Below are positions 53,789-64,000 of a stretch of DNA of 64,000 bases, piece by piece (within the stretch, counting starts at the first letter, position 1; each line of letters opens with the position of its first letter). Location: positions 1-64,000 of the forward strand of contig NZ_CAIJCS010000014.1 of the NCBI RefSeq assembly GCF_903819165.1. The letters are read 5' to 3'. A program made the position numbers and the translations under genes. This DNA comes from Aedoeadaptatus nemausensis (GTDB lineage: Bacteria > Bacillota > Clostridia > Tissierellales > Peptoniphilaceae). The notes beneath the pieces are model-generated. The model saw only the letters and a program-made list of their open reading frames with translations. It was not told where the DNA came from and did no database searches.

Positions 53789-54880
53789 ATGTTGGATTTT
53801 GATATGGATCATGAAGAATTTGCAAAAATTAAAGTTGCAGGTGTAGGAGGCGGTGGAAACAATGCCGTCAACCGTATGATTAACGCCGGCGTTCGCGGCG
53901 TAGAATTTCTCGCTATTAATACCGATCGTCAAGCTCTAAAAAACTCTTTAGCTGAGACGAAGATTCAAATCGGCGAAAAAGTAACAAGAGGCCTCGGTGC
54001 CGGCGCAAACCCGGACATCGGCGAACAATCGGCTGAAGAAAGCCTGGATGAAATTCGCGAAGCCTTAAGCGGAGCGGACATGGTATTTATTACTGCCGGC
54101 ATGGGCGGCGGTACCGGTACGGGAGCAGCCCCAATTATTGCCGATGTAGCGAAAGATTTAGGCGCATTGACCGTAGGCGTCGTAACGAAGCCCTTCTCTT
54201 TTGAAGGTGCTCGCCGTACGAAACAAGCTATTCGCGGTATTGAAGAATTAAGAGACAAAGTCGATACTTTGGTTATTATTCCCAACGACAGACTGTTTAA
54301 TATTTCCGACAAGAAGACCACTTTCTCGGAAGCTTTCGTCATGGCGGATGAAATCTTGAAACAAGGTATTCAAGGTATCTCCGAACTCATCAGCGTCCCC
54401 AATGTTATTAACCTCGACTTTGCAGACGTTAAAACCGTTATGCATGACAAGGGCATCGCTCACATGGGTATCGGTTACGCTTCCGGAGACGATAGAGCAA
54501 CTGAAGCTGCGCGCAATGCCGTAGAAAGTCCTTTACTCGAAACCTCTATTCAAGGAGCTAAATCCGTTCTGTTAAACATTACCTCCGGTAACGACCTGGG
54601 TATGTTTGAAATGAACGAAGCGGCCGATTTAATTCGTTCCACCGTCGATGAAGATGCCAATATTATCTTCGGTGCCGGTATCGATGAATCCTTGAAGGAT
54701 CAAGTGAAGATCACCGTCATCGCTACGGAATTTGATCAAGATGACGACGATAAGTCGAAAAAACAAACGAAGGGCTTCAATGTCTCTAAAGACGATCAAA
54801 ATGAAAAAGTGAGCGGATCCGGCAAGAAAGAAAAAGACGACGAGTTAAATATTCCGGATTTTCTTCGCAGAATGAGATAG
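53789..54880 (+). CDS. ftsZ: Cell division GTPase FtsZ
   Basis: A 363-residue tubulin homologue. GTP-binding: [24 protein letters not shown], tubulin signature [13 protein letters not shown], and the T7 loop [12 protein letters not shown] variable charged linker (315-350) leads to the C-terminal peptide [10 protein letters not shown] that binds membrane tethers. ftsA is not next to it, so the tether (FtsA or SepF) must lie elsewhere. Confidence 0.97.
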   Translation: MLDFDMDHEEFAKIKVAGVGGGGNNAVNRMINAGVRGVEFLAINTDRQALKNSLAETKIQIGEKVTRGLGAGANPDIGEQSAEESLDEIREALSGADMVFITAGMGGGTGTGAAPIIADVAKDLGALTVGVVTKPFSFEGARRTKQAIRGIEELRDKVDTLVIIPNDRLFNISDKKTTFSEAFVMADEILKQGIQGISELISVPNVINLDFADVKTVMHDKGIAHMGIGYASGDDRATEAARNAVESPLLETSIQGAKSVLLNITSGNDLGMFEMNEAADLIRSTVDEDANIIFGAGIDESLKDQVKITVIATEFDQDDDDKSKKQTKGFNVSKDDQNEKVSGSGKKEKDDELNIPDFLRRMR

Positions 54881-54889
54881 TAAATTATT

Positions 54890-54915
54890 GACGTATCCTG
54901 CGGGATACGTCTTTT
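54890..54915 (+). terminator. Terminator after ftsZ
   Basis: GACGTATCC and GGATACGTC form a 9-bp stem with a four-base loop, followed by TTTTG and more Ts. Confidence 0.8.
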
Positions 54916-54934
54916 GTTTTTTAGGAGGTGAATC

Positions 54935-55402
54935 ATGCGCTGTCCCTATTGTCATCATCTAGATTCGAAGGTTGTCGACTCTCGCCCGACGGAGGAAGGC
55001 GCGTCCATTAGGCGCAGGAGAGAGTGTATTGCCTGCGGTAGACGATTCACGACCTACGAACAGATCGAAGTGACGCCTATGACCGTTAAAAAGAAAAGTG
55101 GCGGTATCGACGTATTCGATCGCAATAAAATATTAAAGGGCCTGATCAAATCTTGTGAAAAGCGGCCGGTGACCCTGGAGTCTATGGAAGCCCTGGTCGA
55201 CGATATTGAAGCCACCCTTCAGAGCAAAATGGTAAAGCAAATTACCAGCGAGGAAATCGGCGAAATGATTTTGGAGCGTCTTAAGGATCTGGATGAGGTA
55301 GCTTATGTACGGTTTGCATCAGTTTACAGGCGTTTTCAGGACATCGACAGTTTTTTAAAGGAGCTGGAAGAACTTAAGGCACGCGACGAAAAAAGTAGGT
55401 GA
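54935..55402 (+). CDS. nrdR: Ribonucleotide reductase repressor NrdR
   Basis: A 155-residue repressor with an N-terminal Cys4 zinc ribbon ([21 protein letters not shown]) and an ATP-cone ([27 protein letters not shown]) that senses ATP/dATP to control nrd genes. TAGGAGG lies before the ATG. Its stop overlaps the beginning of rarA closely. Confidence 0.96.
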   Translation: MRCPYCHHLDSKVVDSRPTEEGASIRRRRECIACGRRFTTYEQIEVTPMTVKKKSGGIDVFDRNKILKGLIKSCEKRPVTLESMEALVDDIEATLQSKMVKQITSEEIGEMILERLKDLDEVAYVRFASVYRRFQDIDSFLKELEELKARDEKSR

Positions 55403-55404
55403 TT

Positions 55405-56730
55405 ATGGATTTATTTGAATTTCAGATGAACAATCGCCTAAAGGATACGGCGCCGCTCGCCGAGCGCATGCGGCCGAGAAAGCTTGAAGATTACGTAGGC
55501 CAGGATCACGTAGTAGGGAAGGGTAAGTATATCGATCGCATTTTGCATACTCGCTATTTGCCGTCCCTTTTATTCTACGGTCCCCCGGGCATCGGTAAGA
55601 CGACGCTCGCAGAAATTGTCGCCAAGGCGTCCAATCGTGCCTTTGTCGCCATAAGTGCCGTTACGAGCAATGTTAAAGAACTTCGAGAAGTACTAACGGA
55701 AGCTGAAGACCGGTTGGGAGGGCAAGGCCAGGAGACCGTGCTTTTTCTCGACGAAATCCACCGATTCAATAAATCTCAACAAGATGTCCTGCTTCCCTAT
55801 GTGGAAAAAGGCAAGATTATTTTAATGGGCGCCACGACGGAAAATCCCTATTTTTACGTAAACTCCGCCTTACTTTCCCGTCTGCAGGTGGTTCAGCTGA
55901 AACCTCTGGACGACGAGGCCGTAGGAGAGCTTTTGAGGCGTGCCCTTCGAGACCAAGTGCGAGGATTCGGGAAAGAAGATATTCAGTTTGAGGCGGGAGC
56001 TTTTGAGAATCTAATTGCCATGGCTCACGGTGACGGACGTTCGGCGCTGAATCTTTTAGAGGTCTGCGTTTTGAGCACATCGCCTAAAGAGAATGGCACT
56101 ATATTTATTACTGCAAAGGATGTGTCGGAATCCTCTTTAAAGCGTTCCCATCGCTATGATCGAGACGGAAACGAGCATTACGATACCATTTCCGCTTTTA
56201 TAAAATCCATTCGCGGTTCGGATCCGGATGCCGCCGTTTTTTATCTGGCGAAAATGCTGGACTCGGGCGAAGAGCCCGAATATATCGCAAGACGTATGAT
56301 GATTTCAGCATCGGAAGACATTGGAAATGCCGATCCCTACGCTATTACCATGGCGGTCTCCGCGTTTCAAACACTTCGAGTGATCGGCATGCCTGAGGGG
56401 AGAATCACCCTGGCGCAAGCGGCGACTTATTTGGCGACGGCGCCAAAGAGCAATCGAAGCTATATGGCCATTAATCGTGCTTTGGACGATGTAAAGCGGG
56501 GAGTGGGGAAGGTGATTCCTCCTTATTTAAGGGATCAGCACCAGCCCCTGGAGGAACACGAAGGGTATCGTTACCCTCACGATTATCCCGGAGGATATGT
56601 TTCTCAGCGCTACTTGCCTTTAGACATGGATGAGACGAAATACTACGAACCCTCGAATCGAGGGCATGAAGAGATTATTAATAGATACTTAAATAAACTA
56701 TATCAGGAGGACGAGAGTGAAAATTCGTGA
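55405..56730 (+). CDS. rarA: Replication-associated recombination protein RarA/MgsA
   Basis: A 441-residue clamp-loader-type AAA+ ATPase acting at stalled forks. It begins [30 protein letters not shown]; Walker [10 protein letters not shown], Walker [15 protein letters not shown], sensor [10 protein letters not shown], and C-terminal MgsA tetramerisation part ([20 protein letters not shown]). ATG 55405 is chosen over the GTG two codons earlier, with AGG five bases upstream. Confidence 0.93.
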   Translation: MDLFEFQMNNRLKDTAPLAERMRPRKLEDYVGQDHVVGKGKYIDRILHTRYLPSLLFYGPPGIGKTTLAEIVAKASNRAFVAISAVTSNVKELREVLTEAEDRLGGQGQETVLFLDEIHRFNKSQQDVLLPYVEKGKIILMGATTENPYFYVNSALLSRLQVVQLKPLDDEAVGELLRRALRDQVRGFGKEDIQFEAGAFENLIAMAHGDGRSALNLLEVCVLSTSPKENGTIFITAKDVSESSLKRSHRYDRDGNEHYDTISAFIKSIRGSDPDAAVFYLAKMLDSGEEPEYIARRMMISASEDIGNADPYAITMAVSAFQTLRVIGMPEGRITLAQAATYLATAPKSNRSYMAINRALDDVKRGVGKVIPPYLRDQHQPLEEHEGYRYPHDYPGGYVSQRYLPLDMDETKYYEPSNRGHEEIINRYLNKLYQEDESENS

Positions 56731-58096
56731 AGTATTAGAACATTACAATGATTATTTGGACCAACAAATGGTGTTGGAAGGCTGGATCAAGACATCGAGA
56801 GATTCTAAAAACTTCGGCTTTATTCAACTGACCGACGGCAGTGGATTCGACGGTATCCAAGTTGTGTATGAAGGCGATATTGAAAATTTTAAAGAGATTT
56901 CCAAATATCCTCTTTACAGTTCCATTCGCGTGGAGGGGAATCTGGTAGAAAGCCCCGGGGCAAAGCAACCCATTGAAATTCACGCGACAAAAATTGAACC
57001 TCTTCACCTGGCGGAAGCGGACTATCCGCTTCAAAAGAAGCGCCACACATTTGAATATTTACGTACCAAAGCCCATCTACGTCCGAGAACCAATACGTTC
57101 CAAGCCGTGTTCCGTGTACGCAGTTTAATCGCCTTTGCCATTCACGAATTTTTCCAACAACGAAACTTCGTTTACGTTCACACGCCTATTATTACGGCAT
57201 CCGACGCCGAAGGGGCGGGGGAAATGTTCCAAGTTACCACATTTGATTTAAATAACGTACCTAAGAAAGACGGTTCTATCGATTTCGAAGAAGACTTTTT
57301 CGGAAAACACGCCAATCTTACGGTAAGCGGTCAATTGCAGGCGGAAGCTTACGCCCTCGCGTTTAGAGACGTATACACCTTCGGGCCTACATTCCGTGCA
57401 GAGAACTCCAACACCCAACGCCACGCGGCGGAGTTTTGGATGATCGAGCCGGAAATGGCCTTTGCCGACCTCAATGTAAACATGGATGTCGCGGAAGATA
57501 TGCTTAAATACATTATCAACTATGTCTTTGAGCACGCCCCAAGAGAACTCGAGTTCTTTAACTCCTTTATCGACAAAGGCCTGATCGATCGCTTGAAAAA
57601 TGTTGTAGAATCGGATTTCGTCCGCATCACCTACACTGAAGCTATCGATATTTTAGAGAAATGTGATCGTGAATTTAAGTATCCCGTTTCCTGGGGTATC
57701 GATCTTCAAACGGAACATGAACGTTATATCACCGAAGAGGTCTATAAAAAACCCGTCTTTATTACAGACTATCCCAAGGAAATCAAAGCTTTCTATATGA
57801 GAGAAAATGAAGATAAAAAGACCGTCGCCGCTATGGACTTACTCGTTCCGGGTATCGGCGAAATTATCGGAGGCTCCCAAAGAGAAGAGCGTTTAGACGT
57901 TTTGGAAGCTAAGATGAAGGACCTGGGTTTAACAGGAGACAATTACGAGTGGTATCTCGACTTGCGCCGTTACGGAAGCGTCGTTCACTCCGGATACGGT
58001 TTAGGGTTTGAGCGTGCCGTCATGTATATTACCGGTATGAAGAACATTCGCGACGTCATTCCCTTCCCGAGAACCGTAGGCAATGCAGAATTTTAG
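56717..58096 (+). CDS. asnS: Asparaginyl-tRNA synthetase
   Basis: A 459-residue class IIb synthetase. N-terminal OB fold ([24 protein letters not shown]), motif 1 region [32 protein letters not shown], motif 2 [24 protein letters not shown], and motif 3 [15 protein letters not shown]. The AENSNTxRH form separates AsnRS from AspRS. Start GTG 56717 with CAGGAGG upstream, overlapping the rarA end by 14 bases. No T-box leader. Confidence 0.95.
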   Translation: MKIREVLEHYNDYLDQQMVLEGWIKTSRDSKNFGFIQLTDGSGFDGIQVVYEGDIENFKEISKYPLYSSIRVEGNLVESPGAKQPIEIHATKIEPLHLAEADYPLQKKRHTFEYLRTKAHLRPRTNTFQAVFRVRSLIAFAIHEFFQQRNFVYVHTPIITASDAEGAGEMFQVTTFDLNNVPKKDGSIDFEEDFFGKHANLTVSGQLQAEAYALAFRDVYTFGPTFRAENSNTQRHAAEFWMIEPEMAFADLNVNMDVAEDMLKYIINYVFEHAPRELEFFNSFIDKGLIDRLKNVVESDFVRITYTEAIDILEKCDREFKYPVSWGIDLQTEHERYITEEVYKKPVFITDYPKEIKAFYMRENEDKKTVAAMDLLVPGIGEIIGGSQREERLDVLEAKMKDLGLTGDNYEWYLDLRRYGSVVHSGYGLGFERAVMYITGMKNIRDVIPFPRTVGNAEF

Positions 58097-58109
58097 AAAG
58101 GGCAATCCC

Positions 58110-60518
58110 ATGAAAGCATATGATCCGAAACAGATAGAGAAGAAATGGCAAGACTTTTGGGACGAACACGAAACTTATAAGGCGACCTTAGAACCGGGGA
58201 AAAAGAAATTTTATCCCTTGGTAGAGTTCCCCTATCCTTCCGGACAGGGTCTTCACGTCGGCCACCCGAGGCCCTACACGGCCCTCGATATCGTAGCTCG
58301 CAAAAGACGCTATGAAGGCGAAAATGTAATCTTTACCATGGGATGGGATGCTTTCGGCCTTCCTACAGAAAACTACGCAATTAAAAACAAAATCCATCCG
58401 CGAATCGTTACGGAACGAAACATCGCCAACTTCAAGAAGCAATTAAAGAGCTTGGGATTCAGTTTCGATTGGAGTCGTGAAATCAATACGACAGATCCGA
58501 AATATTATCGTTGGACACAATGGATTTTCCTGCAATTATTTAAAAAAGGCCTGGCCTATAAAGAGGAGATGCCCGTAAACTGGTGCCCCTCCTGTAAAGT
58601 CGGCCTCGCCAATGAAGAGGTCGTCGGTGGCAAATGCGAGCGCTGCGGCACCGTCGTAAAACATCGTCGCCGCAGTCAATGGATGCTTCGCATCACGGAA
58701 TATGCCGATCGCCTACTGGAAGGTTTGGATACGGTAGATTTTATCGAGCCTGTTAAGATTCAACAACGCAACTGGATCGGAAAGAGCGTCGGCGCCGAAA
58801 TTCACTTTAAAGTGAAGGATACGGACGAGGTCCTCCAAGTCTTTACGACACGGCCCGACACCCTTTTCGGTGCGACCTACATGGTTGTTGCACCTGAGCA
58901 TCCTCTCGTAACGGAGTATGCTCACAAGATTGAAAATATGGATGAAGTAAAGTCTTATCTTTCGGAAGTTGAAAAGAAATCCGATTTCGAGCGAACAGAG
59001 CTTTCTAAAGAAAAGACCGGTGTACCTCTAAAAGGACTCGTAGGCATTAATCCTGCCAATGGTAAAGAAATTCCCATTTGGATTTCCGACTATGTCTTGA
59101 TGACCTACGGTACCGGCGCCATTATGTCGGTTCCCGGACACGACCAAAGAGACTGGGAGTTCGCCAAAAAATTTAATCTTCCCATTATTCCCGTTATCGA
59201 AGGGGGAAATGTTGAGGAAGAGGCCTATACCGATGTATCCGAAGGCATTATGATCAACTCCGATTTTCTTAACGGAAAATCCGTGGAAGACGCTATCGAG
59301 ACCATGATCCAATGGATTACGGAAAAGGGCCTCGGCAAGAAACAAACTAATTATAAATTAAGAGACTGGGTTTTCTCGAGACAACGCTACTGGGGAGAAC
59401 CGATCCCCTTGATCCACTGCGACGATTGCGGTTGGGTTCCCGTTCCGGAAGAGGAGTTGCCTCTCGAGCTTCCCGAAGTGGAAAATTATGAACCAACAGA
59501 CAACGGTCAAAGTCCTCTCTCTGAAGTGGACGACTGGGTGAATACTACCTGCCCGAAATGCGGCAAGCCCGCTAAGAGAGAAACGGACACCATGCCTCAA
59601 TGGGCAGGCAGCAGTTGGTATTATTTACGCTACACGGATCCTAATAACGACGAATTCTTAGCCTCTAAAGATGCCCTCGAATACTTTATGCCTGTGGATT
59701 GGTACAATGGCGGCATGGAGCATACAACACTCCACTTATTGTACTCTCGCTTTTGGCATAAATTCCTCTACGATATCGGCGTGGTGACCACCGAAGAGCC
59801 CTATCAAAAGCGGACGAGTCACGGCATGATTTTAGGGGAAGACGGCGGAAAGATGAGCAAGAGCCGTGGAAATGTAGTTAATCCCGACGACATTGTCGAT
59901 CGTTACGGCGCCGATACGCTGAGAACCTATGAAATGTTTATCGGTGACTTTGAAAAATCCGTTCCCTGGTCTGAGAACGGTGTAAAAGGCTGCAGACGCT
60001 TCTTGGAAAGAGTCTGGTATTTGGCGGATGATATTCTTGACGGCGACAGCTATCGCAAGGAATCTGAAACTTTAATGCATCAAAGCATTAAAAAAGTCAG
60101 CTACGACTACGAACATTTAAAAGCGAATACAGCTATTGCACAATTGATGACCATGGTAAACTTCTTCCAAAAAGAAGGGGTCAATCGAAAAGAATTTAAA
60201 GATTTCCTCATCCTATTAAATCCCGTGGCGCCTCATATGACCGAAGAGCTTTGGGAAATGCTCGAGCTAGGCGGTAATTTATGCGATGCCCGTTGGCCGG
60301 AATATGACGAAGCCAAAACGGTGGAAGACGAGATCGAGGTTCCCGTTCAATTTAACGGAAAAGTTCGCTATAAAGTGGTTTTAAATCGAAATGCTTCTCA
60401 GGAAGAGGCATTTAATGTGGTTCACGAACACGAAGATTTTGCGAAACAAACGGAAGGCAAGACCGTCGTTAAAGAAATTTACGTGCCCGGAAAGATATTA
60501 AACATTGTCATCAAATAA
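58110..60518 (+). CDS. leuS: Leucyl-tRNA synthetase
   Basis: An 802-residue class I synthetase. HIGH-type signature [14 protein letters not shown], zinc-binding [24 protein letters not shown]1 editing domain ([38 protein letters not shown]), second Cys4 CDDCGW...CPKCG, and [16 protein letters not shown]. The ATG at 58110 has AAAGGG seven bases upstream; a longer start within asnS is unlikely. No T-box is possible in the 13-base gap. Confidence 0.96.
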   Translation: MKAYDPKQIEKKWQDFWDEHETYKATLEPGKKKFYPLVEFPYPSGQGLHVGHPRPYTALDIVARKRRYEGENVIFTMGWDAFGLPTENYAIKNKIHPRIVTERNIANFKKQLKSLGFSFDWSREINTTDPKYYRWTQWIFLQLFKKGLAYKEEMPVNWCPSCKVGLANEEVVGGKCERCGTVVKHRRRSQWMLRITEYADRLLEGLDTVDFIEPVKIQQRNWIGKSVGAEIHFKVKDTDEVLQVFTTRPDTLFGATYMVVAPEHPLVTEYAHKIENMDEVKSYLSEVEKKSDFERTELSKEKTGVPLKGLVGINPANGKEIPIWISDYVLMTYGTGAIMSVPGHDQRDWEFAKKFNLPIIPVIEGGNVEEEAYTDVSEGIMINSDFLNGKSVEDAIETMIQWITEKGLGKKQTNYKLRDWVFSRQRYWGEPIPLIHCDDCGWVPVPEEELPLELPEVENYEPTDNGQSPLSEVDDWVNTTCPKCGKPAKRETDTMPQWAGSSWYYLRYTDPNNDEFLASKDALEYFMPVDWYNGGMEHTTLHLLYSRFWHKFLYDIGVVTTEEPYQKRTSHGMILGEDGGKMSKSRGNVVNPDDIVDRYGADTLRTYEMFIGDFEKSVPWSENGVKGCRRFLERVWYLADDILDGDSYRKESETLMHQSIKKVSYDYEHLKANTAIAQLMTMVNFFQKEGVNRKEFKDFLILLNPVAPHMTEELWEMLELGGNLCDARWPEYDEAKTVEDEIEVPVQFNGKVRYKVVLNRNASQEEAFNVVHEHEDFAKQTEGKTVVKEIYVPGKILNIVIK

Positions 60519-60547
60519 TTGACAGTGCGCTTTCTTTAGAGTATCTT
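60519..60547 (+). promoter_or_regulatory. Promoter of the rrf2-family gene
   Basis: TTGACA and TATCTT with a 17-bp spacer. Between it and the ribosome site the sequence GAATTACTCGGAATTA (60556-60571) has the A/T-flanked CTCGGAATT look of an Rrf2/IscR half-palindrome, so autoregulation is possible. Confidence 0.6.
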
Positions 60548-60585
60548 ATTCATATAGAATTACTCGGAATTAAGGAGGTGAAGAC

Positions 60586-60984
60586 ATGAAGTTATCGACA
60601 AGAGGTCGTTACGGCCTCATGGCCATGTACCATTTGGCAAATAATTATGGTGGAGGCCCCCTTTCGGTTAACTATATAGCTGAACAGGAAGGGCTCAGCG
60701 TGGCTTATTTAGAACAATTGTTTTCACGCTTAAAAAAACGCAATTTGGTAAAGAGTATTCGTGGTGCTCAAGGAGGCTATGTGCTTACAGAACCGCCTGA
60801 AAATATTGCCATAGGTGATGTTATTGCGGCATTGGAAGGCGAAATGGCTTTTTCCTGCTGCAGCAGCGACGATGCTCATAATTGTGAAAGAGGCCATGAT
60901 TGCTCAGCTAAATCGATCTTGGATCGCATTCAAGAAGAAGTCGACGATGTCTTATACTCTATGACACTTGCAGATATGAGGTAG
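60586..60984 (+). CDS. Rrf2-family transcriptional regulator, IscR-like
   Basis: A 132-residue winged-helix regulator: STRGRYGLMAMYHLA, IAEQEGLSVAYLEQLFSRLKK (recognition helix) and VKSIRGAQGGYVL (wing). It has four cysteines, Cys91, Cys92, Cys100 and Cys106, in a short loop ending CERGHDC, consistent with [2Fe-2S] binding as in IscR; CymR lacks such a set. A strong AGGAGGTG ribosome site is present. It is followed two bases later by an AI-2E-family permease, without the iscS/iscU/mnmA genes that often accompany it. Confidence 0.88.
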   Translation: MKLSTRGRYGLMAMYHLANNYGGGPLSVNYIAEQEGLSVAYLEQLFSRLKKRNLVKSIRGAQGGYVLTEPPENIAIGDVIAALEGEMAFSCCSSDDAHNCERGHDCSAKSILDRIQEEVDDVLYSMTLADMR

Positions 60985-60986
60985 CC

Positions 60987-62225
60987 ATGGTACAAGTTGA
61001 TTCATTCTTCGATGCGGTTACCCCTAACTTTCTCGTGGTGCTCCGCGGATTGTTGTTGATTCTTTTAATAGGTCTTAGCGTCTATTATTTAATTAATATC
61101 GGAAACCAATACATCGATAAGAGCAAGCGAATACGATTGGATTTGAGACGCGTCGGACTCTTTTTATCGGCGATTCTCCTCTTTATAATTATTCGCTATG
61201 TATTTCAGCGGTTTCCCGTACTGCCGACGACACTAGCAGCTATTGTAATCTCGATGATACTCGCTTATATCATTAATCCTTTGGTAAGCTACTTGGAGAC
61301 GAAAAAGATCTCCAGGCGACTGGGCGTGCTTATCGTCTACATCGGGTTTATCTTGATTTTCGTCGTATTGTTCCTCGTGGTATTGCCGAAGACCGTAGAG
61401 GAACTTCGGAATCTTTTCACATCTCTTCCGAATTTAGTAAACGATTTGAATCTTAGGATACTGGATTCGGCAGATCATATTGAAAAAGTAACCAATATCG
61501 ATATGAGTCGTATCCTGAACAATGTCCAAGACGGAATCGAGCAGTATCTGAACTCATTGCAAACCAGTTTATTGGATCGATTGCGTTCGATGGCATCGGG
61601 AATGTACGCCGCCTTCGGAAGAATAGTAAGTTTTATTCTGGTTTTAATTTTGACCTATTACTTTACAGTCGATAAAAATAGGATCAAGGTTAAAATGTAT
61701 AAAATGATCCCCTCGAGCTATCGCTCGGACATTCTTTATCTGGCGTCTGAAATTAATACCGCCATGTTGGAATTTGTAAAGGGCAAGCTTTTGCTCGCGG
61801 TAATCGTCGGCGTCACGACAACTATCATGCTTTTAATTCTCGGCGTGAACTTTGCAGTCGCCATCGGACTAATCACTATCGTCGCCGATATTATCCCCTA
61901 TATCGGACCGTTTCTGGCTTTCGTACCGGCCTTTTTCTTCTCCGTTATGGATTCCTGGACCAAGGCAATATGGGTAAGTATTTTCTTCGTCTTCCTACAA
62001 TGGGCGGAAAACAACCTATTTGCCCCGAAGATTTTAGGGAAACGGACAGGCCTTCATCCGGCGGTCGTCCTACTATGTATCGTTATAGGAGGCGGAACCT
62101 TCGGCGTGATCGGCATGATTTTATCGGTTCCTGTCTTCTCAATATTAACCATTCTCAAAAACTTCACCGTGATGAAATGGAGAGATCATCGACAACGTAA
62201 AAATGAAGTGAAAAAAGTACAATAA
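60987..62225 (+). CDS. AI-2E family transporter (YrrI-like)
   Basis: A 412-residue membrane protein of the PerM/AI-2E exporter superfamily. Hydrophobic pairs at about 17-35 and 52-70, then helices 75-145, a soluble amphipathic stretch (150-205), and a C-terminal core: ILTYYFTVDKNRIK, IVADIIPYIGPFLAF (the conserved PYIGP), WAENNLFAPKILGKRTGLHP and GGGTFGVIGMILSVPVF. Substrate unknown; the AI-2 name is historical. Its place directly before alaS mirrors yrrI-alaS in Bacillus. Confidence 0.88.
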   Translation: MVQVDSFFDAVTPNFLVVLRGLLLILLIGLSVYYLINIGNQYIDKSKRIRLDLRRVGLFLSAILLFIIIRYVFQRFPVLPTTLAAIVISMILAYIINPLVSYLETKKISRRLGVLIVYIGFILIFVVLFLVVLPKTVEELRNLFTSLPNLVNDLNLRILDSADHIEKVTNIDMSRILNNVQDGIEQYLNSLQTSLLDRLRSMASGMYAAFGRIVSFILVLILTYYFTVDKNRIKVKMYKMIPSSYRSDILYLASEINTAMLEFVKGKLLLAVIVGVTTTIMLLILGVNFAVAIGLITIVADIIPYIGPFLAFVPAFFFSVMDSWTKAIWVSIFFVFLQWAENNLFAPKILGKRTGLHPAVVLLCIVIGGGTFGVIGMILSVPVFSILTILKNFTVMKWRDHRQRKNEVKKVQ

Positions 62226-62250
62226 GCGACGGCTTTGCCGCCGCTTATTT
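62221..62250 (+). terminator. Terminator after the AI-2E family gene
   Basis: AATAAGCG-ACGGC and GCCG-CCGCTTATT pair around TTT with one mismatch, followed by a T-rich tract. The left arm covers the stop codon. Confidence 0.65.
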
Positions 62251-62270
62251 ATTTGAATAAAGTATTCAAA

Positions 62271-62299
62271 TTGACATTCTATTCATGCAACTTTATAAT
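62271..62299 (+). promoter_or_regulatory. Perfect consensus promoter of alaS
   Basis: TTGACA (62271-62276) and TATAAT (62294-62299) with exactly 17 bp between: a full match to the housekeeping sigma consensus. The leader is only about 35 bases, too short for a T-box riboswitch. Confidence 0.85.
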
Positions 62300-62340
62300 T
62301 TTAATCATAATCAAAACTATCTAGATCAGCGGGAGGAAAC

Positions 62341-64000
62341 ATGAAACCATTGGGATTACACGATATTAGAAGCGCTTTTTTGGAGTTTTTTGAGAGTAAA
62401 GAGCACTTGGCCTTGCCGAGCTTTTCTTTAGTTCCTCAAAACGATAAATCCCTGCTCTTAATCGGGGCGGGTATGGCGCCGATGAAAAAATACTTTACTG
62501 GAGAAGCGACGCCTCCCGCATCACGGGTATGCACATCACAAAAATGTATTCGAACCGGTGATATTGAAAATGTAGGGAAGACCGATCGCCACGCCACTTT
62601 CTTTGAAATGCTCGGGAACTTCTCCTTCGGCGATTATTTTAAATCCGAAGTCATTCCCTGGGCCTGGGAATTTCTGACAGATGTATTGGAAATCGACCCG
62701 GAACGTCTATGGGCGACGGTTTATCTGGACGACGACGAAGCTTTCCGCATTTGGAATGAGGAAGTCGGACTTCCGGCGGAGCGAATCGTTCGCTTGGGAA
62801 AAGACGATAACTTCTGGGAATTGGCCGTAGGCCCGTCGGGACCGTGCTCGGAAATCTACTTCGACCGTGGCGAAAAGCACGGCTGTGGCGATCCGAACTG
62901 TAAGCCCGGATGTGAATGTGATCGCTATATTGAAGTGTGGAACCTGGTCTTTACTCAATTTGATAAGGATGAAGAAGGGGAGTACCACCCCTTGAAGCAT
63001 CCCAATATCGATACGGGCATGGGCTTAGAACGTATTGCTACCGTCCTTCAAGATACGAATAATATTTTTGAAATCGATGCAATTCACGATATTTTGGAAG
63101 AAGTTTGCCGCATGGCAAATTACACCTATGGTACCGATGCTAAAATGGACGAATCGGTTCGCGTGATTACCGACCATATTCGTGCCATTACCTTTATGAT
63201 CTCCGACTCCATTATTCCGTCTAATGAGGGAAGAGGCTATGTGGAAAGACGATTGACGCGACGTGCGGCAAAACACGGACGCAATCTCGGTATCCACGAC
63301 GCATTTTTATATAAGCTCGCCGACATGGTTATCGACTCCTGGAAGGTGCAATACACGGAGCTGGATGAAAATCGCGAGGTCATCGGACGCGTCATCTTGA
63401 GAGAAGAAGAGCGTTTCTTAAAGACTCTTGAAACGGGTATGAACCTTCTCGAGACTGAGATTGAAAACAAAAAGCGCGACGGAATTAACGAGTTTTCCGG
63501 TTCAGATGCTTTTAAACTTTACGATACCTATGGATTCCCTGTAGATTTAACGATAGAAATCCTCGAAGAAAACGGGATGATCCTCGACGAAGAAGGATTT
63601 AACGAAGCCATGGAAGCACAAAAAAATCGCGCACGTGACGCCCGTGATGACTCCGACAATATCGGTTGGGCATCGGGTGGCGGCTTCGACTTTAACGATA
63701 TTGCCGAAGAAACCACATTCGTGGGATATGATACCTTAAGCGTTAAAGACGCCGATCTTTTGCACGTCATTTCCGAAGATAAAGAAGTAGATGTCCTTGA
63801 AGCAGGAAAAAGCGGCATTTTCTACCTGGATCCTACGCCATTTTATGCAGAAAGCGGCGGCCAAATCGGCGATAGCGGTATCTTAAAAGGAGACGGTTTT
63901 ACCGTAGAAGTGGAAGACACCCAAAAGACGAAGAGCGGACATATTTACTGCATCGGAAAGGTCTTAGAAGGTAATGCGAAGGTCGGACAGGTCGACGCCT
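62341..64000 (+). CDS. alaS: Alanyl-tRNA synthetase, 5' part (runs off the window)
   Basis: An open frame of 553 codons from ATG 62341 to the window end, with no stop. It begins MKPLGLHDIRSAFLEFFESK; motif 1-like PSFSLVPQNDKSLLLIGAGMAPMK, TSQKCIRTGDIENVGKTDRHATFFEMLGNFSFGDYF, motif 3 region NTGMGLERIATVLQ-like (IDTGMGLERIA), RRLTRRAAKHGR, and the beginning of the editing domain FYAESGGQIGDSG. The first four cysteines in CGDPNCKPGCEC are characteristic. GGGAGG is the ribosome site. The C-terminal editing remainder and C-Ala domain lie beyond the window. Confidence 0.96.
   Translation, partial: MKPLGLHDIRSAFLEFFESKEHLALPSFSLVPQNDKSLLLIGAGMAPMKKYFTGEATPPASRVCTSQKCIRTGDIENVGKTDRHATFFEMLGNFSFGDYFKSEVIPWAWEFLTDVLEIDPERLWATVYLDDDEAFRIWNEEVGLPAERIVRLGKDDNFWELAVGPSGPCSEIYFDRGEKHGCGDPNCKPGCECDRYIEVWNLVFTQFDKDEEGEYHPLKHPNIDTGMGLERIATVLQDTNNIFEIDAIHDILEEVCRMANYTYGTDAKMDESVRVITDHIRAITFMISDSIIPSNEGRGYVERRLTRRAAKHGRNLGIHDAFLYKLADMVIDSWKVQYTELDENREVIGRVILREEERFLKTLETGMNLLETEIENKKRDGINEFSGSDAFKLYDTYGFPVDLTIEILEENGMILDEEGFNEAMEAQKNRARDARDDSDNIGWASGGGFDFNDIAEETTFVGYDTLSVKDADLLHVISEDKEVDVLEAGKSGIFYLDPTPFYAESGGQIGDSGILKGDGFTVEVEDTQKTKSGHIYCIGKVLEGNAKVGQVDA

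Overview
The window is a stretch of chromosome from a low-to-mid GC Gram-positive anaerobe, most likely in the Tissierellia/Peptoniphilaceae (Peptoniphilus-like). This rests on the Firmicutes-type gene set and order (a dcw cluster with PASTA-PBP and DivIB, GatCAB, MraZ, an ECF S component, YhaO/YhaN-type genes), strong AGGAGG ribosome sites and many extended -10 (TGnTATAAT) promoters. A three-repeat SLH surface protein is also present. The genus is not proven from sequence alone. Genes are densely packed on both strands, and I see no insertion sequence, prophage, integrase or CRISPR array.

Layout: 1-1060 is the end of an rRNA operon (3' part of 5S) followed by ten tRNAs and a terminator. 1096-1380 is a VapD-like small ribonuclease. 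An ECF S component (minus) is followed by a tight plus-strand operon (2158-9796): YbaK, a phosphohexomutase, a decayed PfkB-fold protein, an isochorismatase-fold hydrolase, a YhaO/SbcD-like nuclease, a short YhaN/SbcC-like ATPase, a metallophosphoesterase and a CYTH protein. Then come PEP synthase, a small predicted membrane protein, and a minus-strand tetrapyrrole operon (12595-16822). The SLH protein follows. The next long plus-strand run (19094-31669) holds tcdA, pcrA, ligA, gatCAB, a DedA protein, an SfsA-GNAT fusion, cbiA and cobQ. mgtE (minus), a secreted NlpC/P60 hydrolase and folD come next. A minus-strand unit carries a class A PBP and a 44-residue strongly cationic peptide. Then hflX-yigZ-nadE, yebC-DUF1461-deoC-lgt, and the division/cell-wall cluster mraZ to ftsQ plus ftsZ. 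The window closes with nrdR-rarA-asnS-leuS, an IscR-like Rrf2 regulator with an AI-2E-family permease, and the 5' part of alaS behind a perfect consensus promoter.

How the genes work together: the hem genes carry 5-aminolevulinate to precorrin-2/sirohydrochlorin, and CbiA/CobQ act later on cobyrinate, so the common theme is siroheme/corrinoid synthesis. hemA and hemL are not in the window. The dcw cluster provides lipid I/II synthesis (MraY, MurD, MurG) and the divisome (FtsL, PBP2-type transpeptidase, FtsW, FtsQ, FtsZ), but lacks murE, murF, murC, murB and ftsA here. The most unusual observations are: (1) a class A PBP whose glycosyltransferase motifs are intact but whose three transpeptidase motifs are all destroyed; (2) an undescribed 44-aa peptide with 15 Lys/Arg and no acidic residue, with a strong ribosome site, just downstream of that PBP; (3) a PfkB-fold protein without the catalytic Asp; (4) an SfsA-GNAT fusion; (5) a lone VapD beside the tRNA array.
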